This document shows positions 8,915-16,154 of a DNA stretch of 34,755 bases, piece after piece. Source of the DNA: a virus. Made by a program: the position numbers and the translations under genes. The stretch covers positions 1-34,755 of the IMG/VR virus record IMGVR_UViG_3300033153_006811. The stretch is one strand, 5' to 3'. Position 1 is the stretch's first letter. The number at the start of each line of letters is the position of its first letter. The notes under the pieces are model-generated. The model searched no databases. It was not told the origin of the DNA and saw only the letters and a list, made by a program, of their open reading frames with translations.

Positions 8915-9359
8915 ACCAACTGATCAAGAATTAGTAAGCATGTGGCCTTATTGGGTTAGAAAATTAGTATCTTCTATAAATAATTTAGAGGCTGGGGTTG
9001 TTGATATAGTTTTTACTGACCTTACTATATTAGGTGGAGCTACAACATTAGTTATTGGAACTGATCTTAGTACAGCTACTAAAGAATATATTAAAATTGA
9101 TAGTTCAGGAGCTGCACTTATTAATCAGATAGAAGGCGGTGCTGAAGGACAAACGAAAACCTTTATATTTCAAGATAATGATATATCATTTGTAGATGGA
9201 CCTAAAGATACTGGACAACTTTATCTAAACCAACTACCTGCATTATCAACCTTTAATGCACAGCAAGATGATGTAATCACTTTAATAAACATAGGTGGGA
9301 ATGGTACAGATGAATATGGATATTGGAAGGAAATTTCAAGACAATTAAGTGTTAAATAG
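8895..9359 (+). CDS. Putative virion protein (head fibre or decoration)
   Basis: 154 residues with SD GAGGAGA just before ATG. The first 30 residues are helical (DQELVSMWPYWVRKLVSSIN), perhaps an anchor. The rest is beta-rich with repeated small motifs (ATTLVIGTDLSTAT; GQTKTFIFQDNDISFVDGP), as in trimeric head fibres or decoration proteins. It lies between portal and scaffold. The assignment rests on context and composition only. Confidence 0.5.
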   Translation: MSLDPNKPTDQELVSMWPYWVRKLVSSINNLEAGVVDIVFTDLTILGGATTLVIGTDLSTATKEYIKIDSSGAALINQIEGGAEGQTKTFIFQDNDISFVDGPKDTGQLYLNQLPALSTFNAQQDDVITLINIGGNGTDEYGYWKEISRQLSVK

Positions 9360-9370
9360 AGGAGGAACTC

Positions 9371-10195
9371 ATGCCGGAAGAAATTAAAGATCAGATTGAT
9401 GCAATGCTAAACATTGGTGAACCAACAGCTACAGATGCTCCATTTACTGAAAGTGTTGTTACAAAAGCACCTGGAACGGAAGCTCCAGGAACAGAGGCAC
9501 CTTCAACAAAAAGTGTAACAACAGATGCTCCAGGAACAAGTGCACCTGCTACGGATGCTCCAACAACTGAGGCACCTGTAGATGATGAACTTGAGAAAAT
9601 GAAAAGGGAGATTGAAGCACTTCGTACAAAACTAAATGAGACTCAGGAGAAAAAACCTCCTGCAACTAAATCACCGACAACAGAAGTACCTTATAAAGAA
9701 ATAGACTTCCTCGGTAAAGAACTTGACCTTGATGATTTAACGAGAGACCCAGATATTCTTAATAAGATTCTTAACAAGGTATATAAGATGGGCTCTGATG
9801 CTTCAAAACAGTTTCAGGAAACTACCTTAAAAAACATCCCTGACATTGTTAAGAGCAATGTAGTCGCACAAGCAACTTTGAAAAAGAAGGTTGATGAATT
9901 CTACACTGAAAACAAAGATCTCAAACCATTCAAGAAAGCTGTCGCTGCTGTATATGAAGAGCTTGCTTCAGAAAATCCTGATTGGAAACTTGATAAGATC
10001 TTCAATGAGACAGAGAAAGAAACTCGAAAACGTCTTGAACTTCAAAAGAAAGCTGGAGCAACTTCTGCTCCATCAACTGAGGCACCTAAAAGGAAATCAC
10101 CAAGATTCCCTGGGACAAAAAGTTCCAGGTCAAGACAGAAACCTAATACAAACTCTCTCCTCTCGGAGATTGATAAGATGAATGAAATAATTTAA
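9371..10195 (+). CDS. Scaffolding protein with Thr-x-Ala-Pro repeats
   Basis: 274 residues with SD GGAGGAA. An acidic N-terminus leads into about 60 residues built from T-x-A-P repeats (TEAPGTEAPSTKS; TDAPGTSAPATDAPTTEAP), then a coiled coil (LEKMKREIEALRTKLNETQE). A helical domain follows with DFLGKELDLDDLTRDPDILN, and another T/S-A-P patch precedes a basic C-terminus (KRKSPRFPGTKSSRSRQK). A disordered low-complexity protein with a helical core and basic tail, immediately upstream of the capsid gene, is typical of scaffolds, in which the basic tail binds capsid protein. No protease is visible nearby. The repeat length may vary between strains. Confidence 0.7.
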   Translation: MPEEIKDQIDAMLNIGEPTATDAPFTESVVTKAPGTEAPGTEAPSTKSVTTDAPGTSAPATDAPTTEAPVDDELEKMKREIEALRTKLNETQEKKPPATKSPTTEVPYKEIDFLGKELDLDDLTRDPDILNKILNKVYKMGSDASKQFQETTLKNIPDIVKSNVVAQATLKKKVDEFYTENKDLKPFKKAVAAVYEELASENPDWKLDKIFNETEKETRKRLELQKKAGATSAPSTEAPKRKSPRFPGTKSSRSRQKPNTNSLLSEIDKMNEII

Positions 10196-10209
10196 AGGAG
10201 GTAACTAAA

Positions 10210-10605
10210 ATGCGTGAAGATAGATTTTGGGGACAGGATACAGTTGTTGATAAGTATCATGCTCCCAATGCAGATTATGTAATGAATACCAGGGATTATG
10301 TCTTACGGCCTTCAGCAGATCCTACATCAGGTCCTATAGTCATAACTCTCCCACCTGTCTCTGAAGCTAGAGGCAGATTCTATTCTATTGTATGTAGAAA
10401 TGCAGACCCTGTGAATACTATCACTATTGAAGACTTCAAAGATGATAGTGAGTGCTGGGCAGGTGATATAACATTGGATGGTAAGTGTGATGAAGCACTT
10501 CTTTACTCTGATGGAATGAAGTGGTTTGTACTTGGTAAGGTATTAACTTATACTGGAACAACTACACCACCGACCTCTGCTGCACCTACAACTGCTGCAC
10601 AATAA
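10210..10605 (+). CDS. Putative capsid decoration protein
   Basis: 131 residues with a strong SD (AAAGGAGG). The protein is beta-rich: YVLRPSADPTSGPIVITLPP, FYSIVCRNADPVNTITIEDF, then LYSDGMKWFVLGKV, a pattern seen in small phage virion proteins that form beta-sandwiches. The C-terminus is a Thr/Pro/Ala tail (TTTPPTSAAPTTAAQ) compositionally like the repeats in the adjacent scaffold. It lies directly before the major capsid gene, a common site for decoration proteins. Role inferred. Confidence 0.5.
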   Translation: MREDRFWGQDTVVDKYHAPNADYVMNTRDYVLRPSADPTSGPIVITLPPVSEARGRFYSIVCRNADPVNTITIEDFKDDSECWAGDITLDGKCDEALLYSDGMKWFVLGKVLTYTGTTTPPTSAAPTTAAQ

Positions 10606-10619
10606 GATAAATATTTAAC

Positions 10620-10642
10620 CTTCGTTTTATAAATAAACGAAG
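10620..10642 (+). repeat. 23-nt palindrome, copy 3 (perfect arms)
   Basis: Perfect 8-bp arms CTTCGTTT and AAACGAAG with the 7-nt spacer TATAAAT. It lies just before the AGGAGG (10651-10656) of the major capsid gene. Unlike most copies, the SD is separate from the right arm. Confidence 0.8.
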
Positions 10643-10664
10643 CAATTTATAGGAGGAAATAATT

Positions 10665-10682
10665 ATGTTTTTAGGAATGCGT
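10665..10682 (+). CDS. Major capsid protein, exon 1
   Basis: ATG at 10665 follows AGGAGG with an 8-nt gap, the best SD in this stretch, yet its frame stops after nine codons. The first six codons read MFLGMR. The last six bases, 10677-10682, pair with an internal guide sequence at 10697-10702 to form intron helix P1, ending in the conserved U-G wobble (U10682 with G10697). Splicing to position 11548 continues the frame as MFLGMR-GTGDWVADQRP-MSWRQN, giving the capsid gene its strong start. The exon call is inferred from the RNA structure and the protein reading. Confidence 0.75.
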
Positions 10683-11547
10683 ACTGTATAAACTTTGCGC
10701 ATGTAAAACTACTCAAAATCGGGGAACATCTCATTGAGACAATCCCGAGCCAAACTGATACAGGAGGTGTAACGATCATGACTAATATAGAGGAAACTAT
10801 GGATAAAATGAGAAAGATGATTGATGATGTACTAACATTCGATAAAAAGCAAATTATGGAGGCTCTTTATTGGATGGCTTTAGGTGATGGGCATGTTGAG
10901 AAACCTTTGCGAGGAGACTGTCTATTGACTGTATCTCATTTTATTGAACATCAAGATTATGTATATTGGAAGGGTTCAATTGTAGGAAGAATATTAAGAT
11001 ATTCTATTAATCCTATGACTGTTAAAAGTGGATTTGCTGGGTCTCATAATATGGTTAGGCTTAGGACTCAACATCATCCCTGGTTCACTAAGATTAGAGA
11101 AAGAGTATATGAAACTATAGGTAGAAAATGTATAGATCCTTATGCCTTATCATTATTAGATAGATTAGGACTTGCTATACTCTATCAGGATGATGGAAGT
11201 TATCACTATACTCCAGCAGCTGGACATAATATATTAATCCATAAATTATGCTTCAGTAAATTCGAGCTTGAAGCACTCGCTAAAACCATAGTTGATAAAT
11301 TTGGAATTATATTTAGAATTAACAGAGTTAAAAATAAAGGGCTTGGGTACAGACTTAGACTTCGTGCTAAGGATAGAGAAAAGTTCTTTGCATTAATAGA
11401 TCCTTATATAGTTCCGTCAATGCTCTATAAAGTTGGAAGGGGTGGCACTTCAATTTGAAGTGGTGAGATGATCTGGTCTTCATGGCGACATGAAGAGGCT
11501 GACAGAAATGATCAGCCCATTGCTGATAAGCAATAGTAACAACTACG
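10683..11547 (+). ncRNA. Self-splicing group I intron in the major capsid gene
   Basis: 865 nt. P1: exon 10677-10682 with guide 10697-10702, ending in the U-G pair at the 5' splice site. P4: 10719-10724 with 10743-10748; P5: 10729-10732 with 10736-10739. The segment CAATCCCGAGCCAAA is nearly the same as the conserved CAATCCTGAGCCAAA of bacterial group I introns. P7: GATCA (10774-10778) with TGATC (11469-11473) inside an R-like element GGTGTAACGATCA. P8: 11446-11451 with 11457-11462. P9: an 8-bp hairpin with GNRA loop GCGA, 11477-11496. Further hairpins are at 11497-11517 and near 11520-11535. P3 is probably 10709-10714 with 11440-11445 (two G-U pairs). The last base is G11547, matching the invariant terminal G. 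The endonuclease gene fills the space between P7 and P3'/P8. RNA covariance analysis was not possible here. Confidence 0.85.
10778..11458 (+). CDS. LAGLIDADG homing endonuclease inside the intron
   Basis: 226 residues. The SD AGGAGG (10762-10767) lies within the intron R-like element, and the ATG overlaps the 5' strand of P7. The stop codon lies in the P8 hairpin. Two LAGLIDADG-type motifs are present: ALYWMALGDGH at residues 29-39 and LGLAILYQDDGSY at 130-142, each with the catalytic acidic residue. The spacing and the DDGS ending fit the LAGLIDADG_2 group (PF03161), commonly found in introns. The enzyme would cut an intronless capsid allele near the insertion site and copy the intron in. 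The ORF looks intact. Confidence 0.85.
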   Translation: MTNIEETMDKMRKMIDDVLTFDKKQIMEALYWMALGDGHVEKPLRGDCLLTVSHFIEHQDYVYWKGSIVGRILRYSINPMTVKSGFAGSHNMVRLRTQHHPWFTKIRERVYETIGRKCIDPYALSLLDRLGLAILYQDDGSYHYTPAAGHNILIHKLCFSKFELEALAKTIVDKFGIIFRINRVKNKGLGYRLRLRAKDREKFFALIDPYIVPSMLYKVGRGGTSI

Positions 11548-12825
11548 GGAACCGGAGATTGGGTTGCAGATCAGCGTCCAATGTCTTGGCGTCAAAATAT
11601 ACTTTATTTATACCCTAACGGAATGACTCCGTTAACAGCTATCCTTTCCATGATGGGAAGTAAGAAGGTAACTGACCCTCAGTTTCATTGGTGGACAGAG
11701 CAAATCGGTTCTGTCTCCGGAGCTGTCAATGGTATCTTTACCGTGCCAGATCTTTCAGTTGCTTATGCTAATGGTGGAGTTGCTGGAGATGTAGTCTATG
11801 TTTCAGTAGCTGCAACCCTCGCTAATCGTATCCGTGCTGGGCATCAGATTCTACTTCGTGATGCTAGTGATTATCGTGTAGATGTTGTTGGGAAGGTGAG
11901 TTCAGTTAGCACTTCTGGTGCTATATCAGTTCTTGCAATCATTCTGCTTGAAGACGATGATAATAGTCCAGATCATGATCTTTCAGATGTTGATAATCTT
12001 TTAGTCATAGGTAATATTAATGCTGAGGGCGCTGAGATGCCTAATGCTATTGCATTGAATCCTGTAAAGCATTATAATTACACTCAGATCTTTCGTTCAC
12101 CCTTGAGCATCACCCGTACGGCTCGAAGTACCAGTCTTCGCACTGGAGATGATTATCAAAAAGCTAAGCGAGAATGTTTAGAAATGAACTCTATTGAAAT
12201 GGAACTTGCATATCTCTGGGGAATCATGACTGAGCGTATAGGTGATAATGGTAAACCTGAGAGAACAACTCAGGGTATTATCAACTTCATTCGCAACAAC
12301 GCTCCAGGTAATGTAGATGATTATACACTTAATCCTGCTTACTCTGGTCAATCCTGGACAGCTGGAGGTGAGACTTGGTTAAAGGCTATGCTTGAACTCA
12401 TCTTTCGCTATGGTGCTGAGGATAAACTCTGTCTCTGCGGTTCAGGTGCATTGTTAGGAATCGACGCACTTGCACAATCCTCCGGACAGATTCAACTTGC
12501 TCCGGCGCAGAAAACCTACGGTATGCAGATCAAAACATGGATAACTCCATTCGGAACTATCCATCTGAAGACACATCCACTCTTCTCTTTTGATGCTACC
12601 ACCCGTAACATGATGGTGATTCTTGAGCCTAAAGAACTTGAGTATAAATATATCCAGGACACTACATTTTATGGTGAGTCTAGTGCCAAGCAGCATCCTG
12701 AGGGCTACGGACATCGTAGAATTGATGGGACTGAAGAGGAGTACCTTACTGAGTGTGGTCTTGAGTTTGGATTCCCACTTAAGTGCGGTATTTTGAATGG
12801 TGTAGGTCTTCCAAATAACATTTAA
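11548..12825 (+). CDS. Major capsid protein, exon 2
   Basis: 425 codons plus stop. With exon 1 the spliced protein is 431 residues. The exon begins GTGDWVADQRPMSWRQNILY, the expected N-terminus of this capsid family. The frame contains an internal ATG at 11581 that has no SD, and using it would lose 17 N-terminal residues. The body has PNGMTPLTAILSMMG near the N-terminus, a beta-rich middle (RAGHQILLRDASDYRVDVVG) and ELAYLWGIMTERIGDNGKP in the helical part, consistent with an HK97-type fold. It forms the icosahedral shell on the upstream scaffold. The 3' splice point is fixed by frame plus the requirement for a terminal intron G. Confidence 0.85.
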   Translation, partial: GTGDWVADQRPMSWRQNILYLYPNGMTPLTAILSMMGSKKVTDPQFHWWTEQIGSVSGAVNGIFTVPDLSVAYANGGVAGDVVYVSVAATLANRIRAGHQILLRDASDYRVDVVGKVSSVSTSGAISVLAIILLEDDDNSPDHDLSDVDNLLVIGNINAEGAEMPNAIALNPVKHYNYTQIFRSPLSITRTARSTSLRTGDDYQKAKRECLEMNSIEMELAYLWGIMTERIGDNGKPERTTQGIINFIRNNAPGNVDDYTLNPAYSGQSWTAGGETWLKAMLELIFRYGAEDKLCLCGSGALLGIDALAQSSGQIQLAPAQKTYGMQIKTWITPFGTIHLKTHPLFSFDATTRNMMVILEPKELEYKYIQDTTFYGESSAKQHPEGYGHRRIDGTEEEYLTECGLEFGFPLKCGILNGVGLPNNI

Positions 12826-12835
12826 CCTTTAACCT

Positions 12836-12869
12836 CGAAGGTGAGTAATAAACTGCCCACCTTCGTTTT
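12836..12869 (+). terminator. Hairpin with T-rich tail after the capsid gene
   Basis: CGAAGGTG (12836-12843) pairs perfectly with CACCTTCG (12858-12865) across a 14-nt loop and is followed by TTTTA. This looks like a weak intrinsic terminator that would lower transcription after the highly expressed capsid gene. The CTTCG of its 3' arm is also the left arm of palindrome copy 4, so the two hairpins exclude each other. Confidence 0.5.
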
Positions 12870-12883
12870 ATAAATAAACAAAG
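12861..12883 (+). repeat. 23-nt palindrome, copy 4
   Basis: Arms CTTCGTTT and AAACAAAG with spacer TATAAAT. The right arm supplies the SD (AAAGG) for the ATG at 12891. It shares CTTCG with the upstream terminator-like hairpin. Confidence 0.75.
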
Positions 12884-12890
12884 GATTCAT

Positions 12891-13619
12891 ATGAATCTAC
12901 TTCAACTCCGTCAGCAATTCAGAACAATCTCAGGTCGTAACGACCTCGTAAATGAAGATGGTTCTGACAATGGTGCTAATTTTTACATCAATGCAGGACA
13001 ACGTCATCTAGATCGTTTAGATACTAATCAGAAATCTTATGGAATTTGCTATAGATTCTGCAATATAGGTTTTCATGCAGTAACATTTCCATACTGCCGT
13101 GCGGTTAAAGAGGTCTGGGCATCTACAACTACTGCTCGATGGCAGCTTGAGAAGAAGAATCTTGCGGACTTAATTGCAGGATACCTTACAAAACTACCTT
13201 CATCTATAGACAAAGGGAATCCTCTTTACTATGCACCTACAATAACTCGTGCTGTACCAGAAACCTTCAACTCTGAATCAAGTGATTTTGAAGCTTACTC
13301 CGGCTATGTAGATGTAATAAGTGCAAATCACTTTGCTTACAATTGTGTTTTAATAGCACCTCCTGTTAAAGAAAAAATCCTTATTGAAACCAAAGGACTC
13401 TTTTACACAGATGAACTCATAAATGATGATGATAAAAGTTATTGGTCTGAAGTGCATCCTGACATCTTGATAATGGCAACTATGCGGCATATTGAGATTA
13501 TCAATAGAAACACTCAAGGTGTAAATGATTGGAATGCTTCAATAAAAACTGAGGTTACTAACATTGGTAAAGATCTTGTCGAAGAAGAAATTGCAGAAGT
13601 TACTCAAATAGAGGATTAA
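12891..13619 (+). CDS. Putative head-tail adaptor
   Basis: 242 residues, beginning MNLLQLRQQFRTISGRNDLV, then GANFYINAGQRHLDRL. This opening, a short helix followed by a domain that places the residue run NAGQR, is common for the gene directly after the capsid gene in short-tailed phages, where the product is an adaptor (gp4/gp11-like) that joins portal to tail. The body is mixed alpha/beta with GYVDVISANHFAYNCVLIAP and a helical acidic C-terminus (EEEIAEVTQIED). The next gene begins immediately after its stop. The role rests on position and weak resemblance. Confidence 0.6.
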   Translation: MNLLQLRQQFRTISGRNDLVNEDGSDNGANFYINAGQRHLDRLDTNQKSYGICYRFCNIGFHAVTFPYCRAVKEVWASTTTARWQLEKKNLADLIAGYLTKLPSSIDKGNPLYYAPTITRAVPETFNSESSDFEAYSGYVDVISANHFAYNCVLIAPPVKEKILIETKGLFYTDELINDDDKSYWSEVHPDILIMATMRHIEIINRNTQGVNDWNASIKTEVTNIGKDLVEEEIAEVTQIED

Positions 13620-13817
13620 ATGGAAAAGTTATATAACCAGACTAATCAACTTGTAAAAGATTTACAAATGATTGCTGATAATATCTTTGATTATAATTCT
13701 GGACTTTGTAAAAAAAGAATCCCACTAAATATTATACAGTATGATATTGCAACTTTAGCAAGGGATCTTGCTAAACTTCATGGAGAAATAGGAGAAAAAA
13801 TAAGAAATGACCCTTAG
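13620..13817 (+). CDS. Small helical protein, unknown
   Basis: 65 residues. The ATG follows the preceding TAA directly, with GAGG about 7 nt upstream. Predicted mainly helical (TNQLVKDLQMIADNIFDYNS; DIATLARDLAKLHGEIGEKI), with no membrane segment. It overlaps the endolysin gene by 11 nt. No family recognised; coupling to the endolysin gene could mean a lysis-related or regulatory role, but that is a guess. Confidence 0.55.
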   Translation: MEKLYNQTNQLVKDLQMIADNIFDYNSGLCKKRIPLNIIQYDIATLARDLAKLHGEIGEKIRNDP

Positions 13818-14103
13818 ACAGAAACAATCTAAATTTGCAAAGATGATACCTTTACTAATTCTCTTTGCTTATGAAAAAGGTTATGAAGTAACATTTGGAG
13901 ATTTCTATGCAAAAGCAGGTCACCGTAGATGGAGTTTCCATTATAAGAAATTAGCTGCTGATCTTAACTTATTTAAGAATGGAAGATATCTAAGAAGTAC
14001 TAAATCTCATGAACCTTTAGGTCTATTTTGGGAATCTATTGGTGGCACATGGGGTGGTAGATGGGGAGATGGTAACCATTATTCCTTAGGAGAAAGTCGA
14101 TGA
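13807..14103 (+). CDS. Endolysin, M15-type peptidase
   Basis: 98 residues. A helical N-terminus (LRQKQSKFAKMIPLLILFAY) leads to the motif SFHYKKLAADLNLF, the SxHxxxxAxD zinc-binding signature of M15 peptidases (Ser43, His45, Asp52). The C-terminal GGTWGGRWGDGNHYSL supplies the third ligand, His91. These enzymes cleave peptide stems of peptidoglycan (D-Ala-D-Ala carboxypeptidase or L-Ala-D-Glu endopeptidase type). It is short and has no cell-wall-binding domain or signal peptide, so it would need a holin. It lies in the structural operon, so it could also act as a virion-associated lysin. Confidence 0.8.
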   Translation: MTLRQKQSKFAKMIPLLILFAYEKGYEVTFGDFYAKAGHRRWSFHYKKLAADLNLFKNGRYLRSTKSHEPLGLFWESIGGTWGGRWGDGNHYSLGESR

Positions 14104-14600
14104 AGATGATAAAAGGTGATACTTTAGAAAAACAGATTAAGCATATAGATAGAATCCTCAAATTGCAATCACGGAGACTTCACAAAACAGTAACTGGTGT
14201 TATCACACCTTTTCCAATATCTGGTTATTGTGAGTATCCAAAAGAAGATGTTGTTTTACGTTATATGTTTCCTGCTAGTGGTAAAATAACTGTTGGAGGG
14301 ATGTTTGTTGAGAATATGCCTAAGCATGGAATAAATATTGAGACTATTGTGTATCAAAAACTTACATATATTAGTAAAACAGCATTCTCTAAAAGACAAT
14401 CTATTATGATAGAGCCTAATGCCAATGTGGAGGCAGGAGATAGATTATTAATAAAAGTTGCTTCTATGAATGAAGAAGAAGTTGTCTCAGGAATCTGGAT
14501 TGCTTTCCTCTGGACTCCGGCAGTTAAAGATTCTGAAATTAGACCCTTTCTGATAGATGCTTTGAAAAAAGGAGATATGGATGCCTTGTATCAAATGTAG
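14100..14600 (+). CDS. Putative virion protein, unknown
   Basis: 166 residues, with its ATG overlapping the endolysin stop (ATGA). A helical first 30 residues (LEKQIKHIDRILKLQSRRLH) precede a beta domain (VVLRYMFPASGKITVGGMFV; GDRLLIKVASMNEEEVVSGI) and a helical tail (PFLIDALKKGDMDAL). The helix-plus-beta layout suits a tail or head fibre component. No family is recognised. Confidence 0.5.
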   Translation: MKMIKGDTLEKQIKHIDRILKLQSRRLHKTVTGVITPFPISGYCEYPKEDVVLRYMFPASGKITVGGMFVENMPKHGINIETIVYQKLTYISKTAFSKRQSIMIEPNANVEAGDRLLIKVASMNEEEVVSGIWIAFLWTPAVKDSEIRPFLIDALKKGDMDALYQM

Positions 14601-14757
14601 TAATGGTAAATGGAAAATTGGAACAGGTAAATGTATGTATCCTTCTAAAACTGTCTGTGAACGTGCTTTGAAAGGTTATCAAGTTGCTAAACATATACAT
14701 CACTCTGCAGATAATGGAAAGTTTCTTGAAGATAGAAAAAGGAAATTTAATGTATGA
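14581..14757 (+). CDS. 58-residue Cys-rich protein
   Basis: A frame of 58 codons from ATG at 14581 with GGAG at 14571-14574. It overlaps the previous gene by 20 nt and the next by ATGA. The protein starts MPCIKCSNGKWKIGTGKCMY and continues PSKTVCERALKGYQVAKH. CxxC plus two later Cys suggest a small zinc-binding knuckle followed by a basic helix. Small proteins of the type GKW+IG.GKCMY.S...CERA are familiar from phage structural operons, but their role is unknown. Length, SD and both overlaps support a real gene. Confidence 0.7.
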   Translation: MPCIKCSNGKWKIGTGKCMYPSKTVCERALKGYQVAKHIHHSADNGKFLEDRKRKFNV

Positions 14758-16154
14758 GAGAATTTTATACTAAAATTGATGAAGCTTTAACAAAAGGCCT
14801 TAGGTCTGAAATTAGAACTCCAAGGAATTCACCTGTTTTACATGAATGCCTTGGCTTTAGAATTGGAAAGAAAGCACTTGAGGAAACTGAGTTTCTTTAT
14901 AATCCTTTACCTTCAAGCCTTGATATGCACTACAGTTGGCCTTTTCCTCAATTTCTTAAGCAAGAGAAATATAAGATTCTCATTGTTAGAGATAGCATTA
15001 CCAATATGGAAGATGTTGTTTATTCTTTAGATAATCATTATAATGCTACACAAATATTTGCTATAGATGAACTTACATATGACAAAGGTTCTTTAATGGA
15101 ATTAGCTGATTTTGGTTCTTACGCATTTATGACCAATGGAGTTATAATGATCTATTGGGATGTAGGAATTAATGATTGGCAAGAAGTAACATCTCATGCA
15201 AACATTCCTATGATGCGAACTGTGTGTAACTTTAAAGGGCAAATGATAGGTGGATGTGTCCTATCTGACTGGCATAGTTGCGATGAAAAGTTCATTGTCT
15301 GGTCTAAAATTGGAGATGTTGATTTCACTCCTGGTTTGAAAAACGAAGCAGGTTTTCGTCGTGATCCTTTTGGTGGCGAAGTCTACCATGTGCGAAGGTT
15401 AGGTGATAATGTAGTTGTATACAGTTCAGGTGGTGTAACCTTAATGAGTCCAGTAATGTCTCCTGCTGCAACTTTTGGGTTTAAAGAGATTCATAATGTA
15501 GGTCTTAAAAACAGAGGTGCTATGAATGGAGATTTCAAACGTCATGTGTTTGTAGATCTTGAAAACACTGCATGGTATTTGAGTGAAGAAGGTTTGAAAG
15601 AGCTTGACTATAGTGAGTATGTAAAAGAACTCAATGCAGGAGATAACATTGTCAACTTCAATTCATATAAAGGAGATTTTTACATCTCTGATGGTATGAA
15701 GAGTCTTCTTCTTTCACCACAAGGAATGACTAACTATCCTGACCCAGTAAACGCTGTCTGGTATGATAATGAAGATGGTCATGGTTTATGTGGCTTACCT
15801 GAAACTCCAGAAGGAACATTTGAGCATTTGATAGTTTCACATATCATAGACATGGGTTACAGAGCTCAGAAAACAATCTTCTCAATTGAACTAGGTTCTA
15901 CAGCAATGGATGCGGAAGTAGCTATTGATTGGAGAATGCATCACACAGTTGACTTTCAACGAACTGCATTTGTTCCTGTTAATTCAGAAGGTATTGCATC
16001 ATTAATTATTGCAGGGACTGAATTTAGAGTCTGTGTGAGATCTAATTACTTCGTAAATGAATATTCATCTTTAGATTATATAATCTTAAGATGGAAAATG
16101 ACTGACTTAAGAGGTTTGAGAGGTGTGTATGCAGCTCCGCCGAGAGGACAATAA
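14754..16154 (+). CDS. Putative tail nozzle/hub beta-propeller
   Basis: 466 residues. The protein has repeated beta motifs such as NGVIMIYWDVGINDWQEVTS, KFIVWSKIGDVDFTPG, GDNVVVYSSGGVTLMSP and HVFVDLENTAWYLSEEGLKE, typical of propeller blades with aromatic strands. Short-tailed phages carry a propeller-bearing nozzle (T7 gp12) or plug protein (P22 gp10) after the adaptor genes, which fits. It overlaps the following gene by the TAATG arrangement. Assignment is by fold impression and location; no catalytic motif seen. Confidence 0.6.
   Translation: MREFYTKIDEALTKGLRSEIRTPRNSPVLHECLGFRIGKKALEETEFLYNPLPSSLDMHYSWPFPQFLKQEKYKILIVRDSITNMEDVVYSLDNHYNATQIFAIDELTYDKGSLMELADFGSYAFMTNGVIMIYWDVGINDWQEVTSHANIPMMRTVCNFKGQMIGGCVLSDWHSCDEKFIVWSKIGDVDFTPGLKNEAGFRRDPFGGEVYHVRRLGDNVVVYSSGGVTLMSPVMSPAATFGFKEIHNVGLKNRGAMNGDFKRHVFVDLENTAWYLSEEGLKELDYSEYVKELNAGDNIVNFNSYKGDFYISDGMKSLLLSPQGMTNYPDPVNAVWYDNEDGHGLCGLPETPEGTFEHLIVSHIIDMGYRAQKTIFSIELGSTAMDAEVAIDWRMHHTVDFQRTAFVPVNSEGIASLIIAGTEFRVCVRSNYFVNEYSSLDYIILRWKMTDLRGLRGVYAAPPRGQ

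Noticed and set aside
9891-10181. A 96-codon frame inside the scaffold gene
   Set aside because: It has no SD, is Leu/Arg/Gln-rich in the way of an out-of-frame reading of a Lys/Glu-rich gene, and lies wholly within the scaffold.
11581-12825. Capsid protein beginning at the ATG at 11581
   Set aside because: This ATG has no SD, while the frame remains open upstream with GTGDWVADQRP and joins a strong-SD exon through group I splice sites.
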